From contig JAYKAV010003091.1 of NCBI GenBank assembly GCA_035582835.1, positions 174,638 to 238,637 of the forward strand: a DNA stretch of 64,000 nt. Direction: 5' to 3'. This DNA comes from Phoebastria nigripes (Eukaryota > Chordata > Aves > Procellariiformes > Diomedeidae). Shown one piece after another: positions 26,040-38,100 of this stretch; positions within the stretch are counted from its first letter, which is position 1, and each line of letters begins with the position of its first letter. The notes below the pieces were generated by a model. That model had not been told where the DNA came from. It made no database searches and worked only from the letters and a program-made list of their open reading frames with translations. The position numbers and the translations under genes were made by a program.

Positions 26040-29000
26040 AAGAACGATTTAATTTCACCCATTAGAAGTATGACAAAAATAACCCATCATCTAAACACTC
26101 CCCAGAGAAAGATTCTCAAATATGGTTTTACTGGAATTTTTTCCTTGTGCTTCTGTATCCTCTGTCTTCAGGAATGGAAAATGGGCACGCTTACTTGCCT
26201 ATTTTTTTCTCCTTTAATTCAAAACAATTTCAATACTGGTTAAAATGTTTGGTTGCTGGTTCTGAAGATACTCTGTAAGCACTAAACCACTGTAGAAATA
26301 AGGTTGATATAAGCTGATGGATAGATTAGGGGAACTACTCACATTCCCCTTTATGCTCTTTTGGCTTTAGTATTAAAGGCAGCCTGGAGCTCAGTGGTGT
26401 CAAAATAATGGCTTTCTTGATGTATGTATCTGGTTTCCTAATCAAATCCTGCAGAAATAAAGCTTTCACTTAAAAAAAAAAAAATTAATTCTGGACTTTT
26501 ACCGATAAAAAACTTCTTGGAGTGACTTTGCTGCATTGTTTTTGCTTGTCACTACAGCGCTAGGGCTGGTATAAATAGCTCGGATTTATCATGGTGGCTT
26601 GTTAACTCTCAGCTGCACGATGTGCCTCTAACAGGTTGATTTTCTAGGACCAGAGCGGGGAATCGCAGCCTGGATCGTGTTCCTGCTTCAGGGATGGGAT
26701 AATGGCCGGACTGTCCAAGGCAGCCGTGGGCTGGAAGGCAAACCTTACTCCAGAGAGCCGTGCTGACGGGAACATTAACGTTTATTGCACTTGTTGAGCA
26801 AATAAAAGCCTTGTTCTGCTCCTGAACTGCCTACAGCTCCGTTGTACAGCCCAATGCATGGCACTGCTGCCAAGAGCCTTGCTGTGTGTCCAGGTCCTAT
26901 ATGGCCCTGCATCATAAATGGTGATTTTCCATCATTTTATTGCTCATAATTGAAAGTTGGCCCAGAACTCCCTTCAGAAGAGACTGTAGAGCCCTGTACC
27001 CTTTCACAGCACTTCCACTGCCCTTAGGAAAGGATTTGCCAGTGCTTTGCACAATGGCGATAAGGCTCAGCACGTTATTTTAGGTAATTACACAGAGCTA
27101 TTCCTATTTCTGGTGTGGCTGGAGCTTTCTGGTTTGAGCGTCTGCCGAGTTTGTGGAATATGATAAATGAGATTTTTGTATTTCCATCTCTCCTGACAAC
27201 GGAAAGAAATTTCTATAAGGAAACACATTTTCTTAATTATAGGTCTGACAGCTACCTCCAGTTCCAGTCTCCCCCATCTATAACACGCTCTGGGGAGATT
27301 AGCCACGTTGCCAGGAGCTGGCTCGTAGCTCTCCTTATATCTGAAGTAACAGACTGTGCTTCTAGCGTTAGGGAGTGTGGCCAGATGCTTGTGGCCTTTC
27401 ATTTAGTAAAGATTAGCAGAAGCTGCCAGGAGATAAGACAGCAATATATTTGGTATTTTTTTTCTTCGTGGCGCATTTCATTAGAAACTCACGGGAGCTC
27501 TTCAGTTAATAATGTGTCGGTCTTCAAGGGCGGTCAGGACCATCATCCCTTTGCCTAAAGATCTCTCCATCTGCCCCAAGATGTCCTTGGCCATCATCCT
27601 GGCTGCTCTCCTCCCCTCATTCGGATGGGATCCTGGTCCTGTGCCCAAAAGCGGAGATAGAAAAGAATGAGAAATCCACACTTTTAGGAGAGGTCATGGA
27701 TTTCTGTTCACCTTGGGTGGAACAGCCAAGACGAATGGTGCTGCGGTGGGTTGATGTGCCAGGCAATTGCATGCATGAGGCAAGGTGCTGCCGAGAAAGG
27801 GGCAAACCCCTTGCGGGACAGGGACCACCGGCCACGTTGGGCTGGGCACCGGCGCTGCCGGAAACACCGCCGCAGCGGGGACACGCAACAGCGAGAGGCT
27901 CCTGAGCCGCGGCTTCCCCCTCCGGCATCTCCCGGCTCTCACCTTTAATTTGGGAAAAGCAGCACCGGGTGCCCCATCGGCAGCAGGGAAAGTTGCACGC
28001 AGGGATGTCAACTTGCCGGTGACTCAGCATCCAATTTATTCTGTCCGTGCGATGCTCCTGCAGGAAAAGCTTATTAATCAGGTCTGCGTTTCCAATGCAG
28101 TTCTGTGATTTAGGGTCCCCTGTGACTAAAGTTTTGGTGAGAGTGAAGTTATTATGTACCTTGGTGTCTTCTGGAAAGGGCTGGCAGGCTGGGGACAGGT
28201 ACCCCAGCCCGTGACAGCACCAAGGGGTCTGTCACCTCCCAGGACCCTGGGAAGGAAAAGCCCACCGGGGCTGAGCGCAGGTCAGGGAGCGCTATGAAAA
28301 TGGGGCACTGCTGCAATATTCATAGGAGAAGGCTGGAGCCACATTGTGCTCAGAGGAGGGGGTCCCTCTGTCCAGCCCCCCTGGCACAGCCCCCCCCACA
28401 TCGCTGCTGACCTTCTCTGGCTGCTGGCGCATCCCCCTGGCTGCCGAGGTATGGCTCAATCACTAATTCGNGGCTCCCTGTTGATGCTGGCTCTGGCACA
28501 GCGGTGGTTTCTATGGCAACTCCAGAGGCGGATGCAGGGATGGCTTCAGCCGAGGTACCGCCAGCCCAGGTATCCCAGGATATTCCTCCCGAAACGCAGG
28601 CAAACGGCCACACAGCACGTCAGGACGGACCCCGCGGTCACTGCGCCGAGTGGGCAGCNGAGGCAATGGAGCAACGACACTGAAAACATCTTGCGAATGC
28701 TCTTCTCTAAATCATTTTCAACTTTCCCCCCACCGCAACGCCCCCAGCAGACAGCACAGCCTGCCCCAGTGGTGTGCCGGATGCTGCCTTGCTCTGCCGG
28801 GATTTGGCCTCCCATCTCTCTGGCCCTGTTACCCATCCGAGGATCGCGCCGGCTGTCTTCTCTGAAAGGTCAGGCATCCGCACTTGGTATTTACCTGGAC
28901 CTGCGAGATTTTTCTAATGTCACATCAGTGAAAGATCGAATCCCTTGCCTGCGTCTGCGACCGCCGCTCTGTGCTTTGCGGCGCGTGACTCTACATGGAG

Positions 29001-29630
29001 CCAAGACCAACGAGGCTCAGGAGAGCCCACGGCATGGGCAACTGGGGGGTCACCCCGCCACTGGTACAGAGCTTTCCTTCCCTTCCCAGTACTGGTAAGC
29101 NGGAGATGTGGTGTTCCTGCCCGGGAGAGCTGGAGACAGCTAGATCCAGCTCTCCCAGGCATCAGACCACGCTCCATCCTTTGAGACAGGGCTGTGGTGC
29201 TGGATGGGGCCCTGGAGCCCCGGCATCATTAGGCATCTCATCTTACNTCTCAGCATCCTGGCAGCCCTCACCATTCCCTGCCCTCTCTCGCACCCCAGCT
29301 CTCGCCAAAAAAGCCCCTCTCCTGCTGCTGCCTTCACCCCCCACAGCCCCTTTGCCCACAGGAGAGGCCGAGCAGGAGCAAGGCTGTGCTGAGGCAGGGC
29401 AGCTGCNGCTTGGCTCTCCTCTCCAAAAGGAGAGCCGGATCCCTGTATCACATTGCTCTGCTAGCCCTGGCAGTGGGGAAAGGAGCAAGAGCCATCCCTG
29501 CCCCACGGCACGGGGCCCTACTGGGGAAGAGCTGGCCAGTCTCTCCCTTGGGAGGGGTTTTTCCCAACAGGCTGCGGCACTCCCTACCCGGAGCAGGATA
29601 ACCAAGGATGACACAACTCCAGCGGGGTAA
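26040..29630. other. Intergenic DNA between IHO1 and KLHDC8B
   Basis: The left half (26.04-27.6 kb) is AT-rich and the right half is GC-rich. It holds an A-run at 26472, a TATAAATAG word at 26570 and facing TTTATT (26781) and AATAAA (26801) words, none tied to a gene. The 250-codon plus-strand frame at 28346-29098 runs through N bases, has no recognisable domain and is not called. Confidence 0.5.
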
Positions 29631-29644
29631 AATTCCACGTTTCA

Positions 29645-29650
29645 TTTATT
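29645..29650 (-). terminator. KLHDC8B: KLHDC8B polyadenylation signal
   Basis: The plus-strand TTTATT reads AATAAA on the minus strand, about 400 bases past the KLHDC8B stop codon. That distance suits a single 3' UTR within the last exon. Confidence 0.6.
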
Positions 29651-30052
29651 CAAGGTGCTACGTCACCTCCTAGGCACTGAGCTACAGGGCACCTCTGTGC
29701 TACATGAGACATCGACTGGGTCTACGACGACACAGCACTCACTGCTACACACATGGCACGGACACGCCGCGGCATGGACGGGGCCGGATGGGCAGTGCAG
29801 CCAGTGACAGTCCTGCAGCCGCTGCTCCCTCTGCACCGCTGGCCGCATCCCTCCCGCCAGGCAGGATTTTGCCCCGGGCTCCATTGCCACAGCGGTGCAG
29901 GAGCCAAGAAGGGTTTCCAAAGCATGGCGAGAAACCGCGGCTGCTCCGGCAGCACCCCAGAGCCAGGTCACCCGCATGCACAGGTGCTTACAGACCCTGT
30001 TCCCGTCTTCAGGCACTTGGTGCTCAGCCGGGTCCGGTCCCTGGGGCCCTGC

Positions 30053-33000
30053 TCAGGGAGCCTCGCGCAGGCATAGAGCCTCGACGGCGCCGCTGGGGCC
30101 CTGGGCCACCCCNCCGATGACAAACAGCAGGCTGGGCGCCGGGCAGCTGGAGCAGGAGCAGCGGCCAGTGGGCATGGGGGGCAGCGGCTCCCACTTCTTC
30201 CGTGAGAGGCTGAACCCTTCCACCGAGTCCAGCGGGCAAGACTGGTTCCCTGCAGGAGATGCGATGGCATCAGCCCCCCCGCAGCCCTCCCAGCACCCCA
30301 GGGTCTGNCCTTCCCCCTTCACACGCCTTTGATGCCCCAGCTGGAGTCCCCAGTGGTGGCTGGTCCCCAAGCCCTGGGCTGCGGGGGCTCTGCGATCCCA
30401 GAGGCAATTAGCAGGGGCACAAAAGGATTAGCGGCATCCCCACAGGGAGGCCTGCTGGCACCGATGCCACACTGTGGGCTCTGTCCCCGCACTGGCACCC
30501 CGCAGCCATCACCAGGGAATAAGGGAGGGCAGCTCCAGCCCCAGCAGGGCTCAGAAGCAATGCCACGCCACAGGGATCCGGCCAGCACCACTTGCCTTCC
30601 CCAGCACCTCCTCCTGCCCTGCGGCATTGCCCCAGGCAAGTTCGGAGGGATCTGGCAGCCCTCGCTGCAGGGCTGGGGGTGTTGCGGCTGGCGCCGGGCT
30701 CCCCGAGCAGCCCTCCCCGCTGCATCCCCACTGCTGAGTGACAGCGCTAACCTTTCTCCAGCTCTCTCAGGAGAGGGATGTGGCGCTGCAGCCCTGTGCA
30801 GTGGGGCTTAGCCAGCGTGGGCTGTGCGAGCCCGGCACGCTGCACACCAAGCTGGGAAAGCCTGGCTGGGGGGCNAAAGGGGCAAGTGGCTTAGTGGGGG
30901 CAGCCCGTGGGGCAGGGCGGTAGGGTCCCCCCAGCACTCAGGGGGCACAGGAGCAACACGGTGGGCAGAGCTAAGGCCGCACAGCTGCGGAGGGTGTTGC
31001 AGTACTACCATGGTTTTGCACAGCCGACCTCCCTGCCGCCACACAGGTCACTGATGTGCCACAAAGGACGGGAATGGGAACACGGCCACATGCCTCCCCC
31101 AGACTTACCAAGGCCGCCCACGGCCACCACTCTTCCTCCTAGGCAGCCNGCCACGAAGTCGGCTCTCTTCTCCCTCATGCGGACAGCGCGGCTTGGCTTG
31201 CTCCATGCACCTGGGGGTGAGAGCGTGTGAGCATCGCCCGCCGGGCCTCCTCTCCGTGGGGCAGGCGTCTGCGCACTGAGGCCAGGAGACACCCGGGCTA
31301 ATGGCACCCCAGGAACGCAGGGCAGGACCTGGCATGGGTGTAAGGGGCTGATGCCCAGAGCCCGGATGAACCGTGTCCCTCAGGCACGGACACCCCTCAC
31401 CAAGACCCAGGGAGGCATCTTAGACCTGCTGGGAATGCTCCCATCCCACCCAGGGNCACGGAGCTCACCCTGCGTGGGATCGAACATCTCCACGGTGTTG
31501 ACGAAGTGGGGACGGGAATAGAAGTTGTGGGGCCCTGGCTGCTGCAGCCCCCCCAGGCTGAAGACGATGCCGTCGGCCACGGCACAGGCGGCGAAGGCGC
31601 GGCGGCTGGGCACGCTGGGGTAGCGCGTCCAGCTCCTCGTCTCCAGGTCAAAGGCCTCGAAGGCGGTGACAGGCAGCTTGCCCTGCCGGCCCCCTGTGCA
31701 TAGAGGAGATGCTGCAGCTGCCAGTGCCCCGAGCCGGCACCGTTGGTGAGCTCAGCAAGCAGGGTGGGGCCTGCCGGCTGCAGTGATGGGGTAGGAGGGC
31801 AGCACAGAGCCACCCTGGGGTGCACCAGGTCCCTCGGTCCGGGGAGGCAGTGGAAGGAGAGGGCAGGGGCAGGGGGGGATGCTCAGCTCGCCCCAGCAGC
31901 ACCTACCCAGGACAAAGATCTTGTTGCCCTGTAGGAAGGCGGAGGCTCCGTAGCAGGGGGTGGGCATGGAGGGCAGGGGCTGCCAGTGGTCCTTCGCCGG
32001 CTCGTAGACGCGGACCAGTGCCTGGGGAGAGGTGTCTGCACCCATTCCCCCCAGCGCGTAGACGGCTCCATCTGCAAAAGAGGCGGCGGTGAGGCAGGGA
32101 CAGCCATGGGCAGCGCCGTGGGGCTGGGAGCCCCCCCATGCCCTCCGGGGCAGGCAGCGCGAGTGCTCCCGAGTCCCACAGCCAGCTGCCGCTCTGGGGT
32201 GGCCGGGGGACGCTGAACATGGCCAGGCCTGAGGCTGGCAGTGCCCTGACCCCACTGGGACCCCCTTGCCCCCCTCTCCGCCCCATCCATCAGGCGCAGA
32301 GTGGAGCACAAGGCCATCGGCTCTAATTATTCTCGGCAGTACCATCTCCCTGGAGACACCATGGCAACACAGCCATGCTGCCAAATCCTGCTCCTGTTCC
32401 CGGTGCGGCTGGCACCCCTGCCCGCTCCCACCGCTGCCCTGCTGGCCCCTGTGCCCTGCCCACCCCGCTGCAGCCCAGGGCCATGCCACAGCATCCCCAG
32501 CCAGGGAGCAGANGTGGGCACCACGTATGGCACTGACCCCGGCCCCCAGCACACGGGCTGCCAAGGCTTGGAGGCTGTTCAGCAAAGTTTGGGCAGGAAT
32601 CACAATGTGCTTGGCGCACAGCACGCTGAGCTGGGCTGGAGCAGGGCACTTGGCCGCCCTGGCACAGCTCCTGGCCAGGGCAGCTGGGGAAGGCTCCCAT
32701 GCCCGGAGGGGCTCTGCATTGCCCAGCCCTGGGCTGCAACAGGGCTGCTGGGGCAGGAGCATGACCCTGCCATTAAACAGCAAGTCCGGCTGCTGGGCGA
32801 AAGCCTCGTGCTGCATCCCAAGCAGCAGTAGGATTCAAATCCCACCTGAGCATCCCTGACACCTGCATCCCCACTTCTCTGGACAGTAGAGGTACTTGCT
32901 GCTGAGCCCCATCCCCAGCTCTCACCTCTCTGCACAGCTGAGATGCCCATGGAGGGCTGAGCCAGCGCCGCCTTCTTCTCCCACTTGCCCTCATCCACGT

Positions 33001-33298
33001 GGTAGACCTCGACAGACGCGAGGGGGCTCTGCGCTGCGTCCACGCCGCCCACCACCAGGATCTGCTTGCCCAGGGCGAGGGCAGCGGCGCCGGCCCGTGG
33101 TGTGGGCAGCGGCGGGAGTGTGGTCCAGCGCTGGGACGGGAGGTCGAGCACCTCGGCAGCGCCCAGGGCTCGCCCACCGCCCCCACAGCCGCCCAGCACA
33201 AAGAGCTGCCCGTCACGGTGCGCGGCGCTGCAGTACACGCGCCGCGTGGGCATGGCGGGGAAGGCAGCCCATGCGAAGGCGCCCGCGCCCGCCGCCAT
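30053..33298 (-). CDS. KLHDC8B: KLHDC8B, kelch domain-containing protein 8B, complete, 5 coding exons
   Basis: Exons in transcript order are 33298-32926, 32071-31907, 31693-31469, 31210-31109 and 30249-30053. All are GT-AG, and every intron is in phase 1. They give 354 codons including the stop, so 353 aa against 354 in human (from memory). Kelch blades show as Gly-Gly pairs after a hydrophobic strand: VLGGCG, VVGGVD, ALGGMG, VLGGRQ, SLGGLQQ, AVGGLG and VIGGVA. The long signature QPGPHNFYSRPHFVNTVEMF in exon 3 identifies KLHDC8B. The N at 31149 falls in GCN (Ala) and that at 30113 in GGN (Gly), so neither affects the protein. The family is an all-kelch beta-propeller; human KLHDC8B locates to the midbody and is linked to cytokinesis and familial Hodgkin lymphoma. 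The start ATG has G at +4 and the first kelch strand follows it directly. Confidence 0.96.
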
Positions 33299-33395
33299 GG
33301 GCCGGCTCAGCCGCCCCGGGGGTCTCCGGGCCCTGGCCCCACCGTGCCGCCCATCCGGCCCGGCTTGGTGCTGGCCCGGCTCTGCCCACCGCCTC

Positions 33396-34139
33396 CTGNG
33401 GGGAGAGCACCTGAGTCAGCGCCCAGGCACCCACCGCTGCCCCTGGCCCCAGCGAGCCGACTCCCCTCGGTGGTGCGACAGCCCCCCACTCCCCAGGGCT
33501 CCCCACCTGCACCCACTGGGGCTCCCATTCCCTGGGGCTCCCATTCCCTGGGGCTCCCAATGCACAGCCCGCACCCACTGGGACTCCCACTCCCCAGGCT
33601 CCCTGCCTGCACCCACCAGGGTTCCTGCTCCCTGGGGCTCCCTGCCTGCACCCACTGGGGCTCCCGCTCCCCAAGGTTCCCGTACCCCGGGCTCCCGCTC
33701 CCTGGGGCTCCTGGTGCACAGCCCACACCCACTCGGACTCCCACTCCCCAGGGCTCTCTGCCTGCACCCACCGGGGCTCCTGCACCCCGAGGCTCCCGGT
33801 GCACAGCCAGCACCCACCGGGNCTCCCGCACCCCAGGGCTCCCGGCTCACAACCCGCGCCCACCGGGCCTCCCGGTCCACGGCCCGCACCCCCACGAGGC
33901 TTCCGCTCCCCGGGGCTCCCGGCGCATAGTCCAGACCCCCCGAGGCTCCTGCTCCCGGCGCGCAGCCCGCAACCACCGGACCGCTGCTCTCCGCGGCTCC
34001 CGCTGCACAGCCCGCATCCCCCGGCGCTCCCCGAGCTCCCGCCCGCAGCCCGCACCCCCCGGACCGTCGCTCTGCCGGGCCCGGGCTCCCCGCGCCGCCC
34101 CGCTGCCGGGAGCGGGGCAGGGACCGCGGCCGCGCTCAC
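33396..34139 (-). other. KLHDC8B: Predicted 5' UTR intron of KLHDC8B
   Basis: A CTCTCCCCNCAG acceptor (AG at 33397-33396) precedes 97 bases of untranslated exon and then the ATG at 33298. A strong AG|GTGAGC donor lies at 34139-34134. Together they define a 744-base intron filled by a minisatellite. A non-coding first exon is expected just right of 34140. Transcript evidence is lacking. Confidence 0.55.
33440..34060. repeat. Degenerate GC-rich minisatellite in KLHDC8B 5' UTR intron
   Basis: Imperfect tandem units of roughly 40 bases are built from GGGGCTCCC, TGCACAGCC, GCACCCAC and CTCCCCAGG words. About a dozen copies can be followed, with divergence increasing to the right. On the KLHDC8B sense strand the array is G-rich. 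Long open frames across it on both strands are by-products of the repeat. Confidence 0.85.
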
Positions 34140-34440
34140 CTCTCCGCCCGCTCCGCCGCTCTCCCCGCCGCTCCGCGCCGCCGCCCGCGCCGGGCCCGCC
34201 CGCTGCTGGTGGGGGCGGCGCCGCGCCCGCCCCGGCCCCCCCGCCGGGCTCCGCTCCCCTCCGCCCGGCCCTCCCGGGGCCCTCGGTGCTGCTGCCGGCT
34301 CGCCGTGCCCCTGCCCCGTTCACCCCGCCGCAGGAAAAGGGGCTGGAGAGACCCCTCGGTGGCAGCCGAGAGCGGGGCCCCCGGCCCTGCGCTCCCCAGC
34401 CGCACGCTGCCGGTGCCACCCCAGCACCGGGCTCACGGGG
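34134..34440 (-). promoter_or_regulatory. KLHDC8B: CpG-rich KLHDC8B promoter and non-coding first exon
   Basis: Dense CpG sequence with GGGGCGG-type GC boxes surrounds the predicted first-exon donor. There is no TATA box. The CpG density falls off near 34450. Confidence 0.45.
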
Positions 34441-34449
34441 CTGAGAAGC

Positions 34450-35154
34450 CACCGTCCTGCCCTGAAGAGGAGCCCCTGCCCAGCACCACTGCGGGGCTGC
34501 CAGGGACAGAGCGTGAGCTTGGCCCCGCTCTGAGCACGGCCACGCTGGGGTCTCTCAGCAGTGTCAGGAAGGTGCCCACAGCTCCAAACCCACTACTGTC
34601 ACCTTCGTCCCCACTTGGCTGAGCCCTGTGACTGAACACGCTGGGAAAGGCGCTTTTTCCCCGCGAGCACAAGCAGAGCCAAGGGCAGGCAGGAAACTCA
34701 CATCAGAAACAAGCTAGAAAGGTTTGCTTTAAAAACAGGCAGAAGTGACACGGCATCGCTAGCTCTGCCGGGGAGAACACCGTGGCGCAAATGGCACTCG
34801 GGCATGCCGCCGGTAACACTGCGCTTACCCAGCACCCGCTCCACACCAGCCACCAGTGCCAGAGCAGGAAGGGAGGTGTGAACACTAGCGTGGCTGCTTG
34901 CGTTGCCCCTGCCTCACCAGCCAGGCAGGCAGCTCCCCACAGCACTAACGAGGAAAGGAAAGCCGTTTCCCCCAGGGATCCCATCACACAGGAAGCTTGT
35001 GCTCAGGCGTGGAGGTTCCTGACAGGACCGAGCAGGCACACCACACATCAGAGAGGGGACAGCTCGAAGCAGAAACCTAGCCTGGGACTTTGCCTGCGCG
35101 CAGCAGGAAGCGGGGGTGTCCCAGTCCAGAGCCCCTCGGCCCTGTGAGGTGGCA
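34450..35154. other. Short intergenic gap between KLHDC8B and the HAD-like gene
   Basis: This includes the 3' UTR of the HAD-like gene. I see no canonical AATAAA on the minus strand here, so the end of that transcript is undetermined. No other gene is apparent. Confidence 0.5.
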
Positions 35155-38100
35155 TCACTGTCCATCCCACCGCTGGCTTGGGGTATCCTTCTCCATGCAG
35201 GCCAAGTAGCGGTCGTAGTTCTCCTCGCACCTCCTCACGCAGCGCAGGAAATAGTCCTCGTCAGCAATGGCCTCCAGCAGGTCGGTCTGCACCAGGCAAA
35301 CGTCGTACAGCTCCGAGGTGGGAGCGTGCCTGGGGCTGCTGCTGCCCTGCTCCAAAAACACCTGCAGGGAACGAGCAGTGCGCAGAAGCACTCGCACCCT
35401 CCACGGGCAGCAGTGCCAGGGCAGTGCCCAGCACGAGCACAGAGCCTGGTAGCAGAGAGCAGAGCCCTCCTCCTCGGCCAGGCGCCTTCACGCTGGCTGT
35501 GGGTCGGTGGCAGAGGGCAGGGGCTCCCATCTCCACTCCAGCGGTAGAAGATGAAGTTTCTCCAGATTTCCCCTCCCTCCCATGAGGCCCCTTTGGCTCA
35601 GAACCAGCTCGTCACATACATGGCTGGGCCTCCCCTGAGGAATGGGCCACACCACGCAGCTGGAAGAAAACGGCTCTGAGGAGCAGCCGACCCCAGGAAA
35701 ACCTCTGCCAGCCACTCTTCCTTTGGCTGCCACAGCACAGGAGGGAACAGGGACTTCACCTTCTGATCTTTACCATGGCTCTGCTTAAGGCCACCTGGCA
35801 ATCTGTTTCCCTCCTAGTGCTGCTCTGTCACTGTCACTGACACGGGGACAGCCCTGCAGAGCTGGTGATGCAAGAGGAGGGGAAGCTGGCATCCAGCCTA
35901 CTGATCCTGGCTGCAGGACAGCAAATTCCCAGCAGCAGGGATGAGCCCTGCTGGCGAGATGCTCGGCAGCCACCAAGACCCCAGCGAGGTCTGCTGCCAC
36001 CATAACTCGATCCTACCTGTCTGATCCGGTGTGGGGGGAGCCCTGGGGCTGGCTGCAGAGCTGCCCTGAGACAAGCTGAGCAGCCTGACTGACCAGCCAT
36101 GCCAGCTACAGATGGCGAAAGGAGGAACTCCGTGATCAGGGAAACAGCCCGAGGCTGACATGCAGCGACTAGAGCTGCACGAGCCACGCTCCGGCTGCTG
36201 CAGACATGCAGGCAGCAGCTGCTGCGCGCAGGAGCCTCGGGCTCTCGGCAGAGCCATCCACATTAATTCACCTGAATCAGGCACAGCACAGACTGAAGCC
36301 TATTCCTGACAGGTCTGCTCTGGGCAGTGACAACTCCTGCCACCAGCTACGGGCTGAGAGAGCTTGTATAAAAGGGAATATACAACGAGCATCTCATCCC
36401 TCGCCACTCCCCGGCTGCCTGGCAAACGCTGTCGACCATTCACCGGCTGCTGCAGGTTTCCCCCTGCTGTGCTGTCTCCTCCTGGATGGAAACGGACAGG
36501 GGTTCAGGCTCGCCCATGGAGCTGCAGCTCTTGTTCGAGCATCGACAGTTGTCCAACTGCCAGGTGCATTTCTGTCTGCATAAACGTTCCCTTTTCCAAG
36601 TGCTCCACCACAAACACTGTCCTTTCAATTCAGTGCCACAGACGAGCTGCGACCGCGCGCCGAGGCTGGCTGGCCTGCTGCCATTGCCACTGACACCAGG
36701 AGCGGGGCTGACTCACCCCTGTGGAGCAGAGGCACTCGGCAGTGAGCGCAGGCAGCCAGCACCTGCTGCGCTCTGCTGTCGGCCAATCTCACCCTCCCCA
36801 CGGGCAGCCCCACGCATTGCCGCCACTGACGCCGGTGGCGCAGGGTGCCGTGACACTGGGGCTACACCTTGATCCCCCTTTGCAGGCTCACACTCGTGCA
36901 AAGGGGACAAAACATGCCTGACCTCGCTGGGGATACCCCCAGCGCAGGCAGCTGGCACCGGAGGGCCCTTCAGCCACCTACCTGGGGATGAACAATGGTG
37001 TCTGCATCATCCAGCCGGATGTTGTCATCGATGAAGATGTGGTGAATGCCAGGATCGTGGGGGTCGATCCACAGGGGCTTCCCACCCTGGGAAGAGAACT
37101 GATTTCTGGCCCACCTGAAACAGCAAGTGGGACAAGGAGCAGTCAGGGGAGGGAGAGGGCAACAGCTCTCGGGTAAAGGCAGACAAGGCTGCACTGTGGG
37201 CTCTGGGCAACCCTGTGAGCCGGGGAAGTGTGACGGAGACCGTCCTGTCTCTCTGCCTGCTGCTGCTGCTTGTGAAAGAGAAGCATTTTGCAGCAAGGTG
37301 ACAAATCAGGGGGTGTTTGGAGAAAAGCAGGAGGTACACCAGGTAATGGAGACCTGGGGAAAGATGTGAGAGCCCCATCAGGCTGCCCATAGGCAAAATG
37401 GGGAGCATGTAAGTAACAAAGACCTCAAAACTAGGAGCTATCCCAGACCGGGAGAAACTCGGAGAATCACACAGGAGAGGAGAAAATGCCCAATCCACTT
37501 CCTCAGTGCCCTGCTTCTCACCAGTCAAAGTGGTCCTGGAAGCCTCCAATTCCCTCAAAGGAGCTGAAGTAGTTGTAAAGCTTTCTTTCATCTTCCCGGG
37601 TGGTCAGTCGCTCTGCTCCCCTTGTCAGCACCACCTCTCGCTTGCTGCAGCGTATCTGGCCAGGGGTGAGGTCCACAGGGAGCTGCAGGACCGCAGAAGG
37701 CAGGAGAGGAAAGGTTTCCAAAGCAGACAGGTTGTTTCGTGCATTGGCAGAGACAACAAGCAGCAGGGTGGAGACTCCCCACCACCATGTGGGAGGACGG
37801 TGCTGGGGAGATGACAAGAATAGGCATGGAACCCCCTCAACCAAAAATCATCCCCTCCCATGGGAAGGAAAGGAATGACCTCCTGGCTGCACGCTGCCTC
37901 CGTTTCAATCTCTGTTCCCTGTCAATGCTCTGAGGAACAACTGAAGCAGCTTCTGAAGCTCATTCCCAGCGTTCCTGCCCGGTGTGCTGCTGGGGGGAGA
38001 GCACGGCTGCCATCGGCTCTGAGCCAGGGAGCCCAGCTCTGCTGCAGCCGCCCCTCTCTGGGAGAAGGGATGCTCTGTCCAAGCCGGGATACCCCGAGAG

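Noticed and set aside
26570..26578. TATAAATAG resembling a TATA box
   Set aside because: No gene starts within a plausible distance, and the sequence around it is ordinary AT-rich intergenic DNA.
28346..29098. 250-codon plus-strand frame left of KLHDC8B
   Set aside because: It crosses N bases, has no recognisable motif and no supporting splice or promoter structure.
33213..34533. Several 240-480 codon frames over the KLHDC8B leader
   Set aside because: They translate the minisatellite into repetitive Pro/Gly/Ser/Leu sequence, in more than one frame and on both strands.
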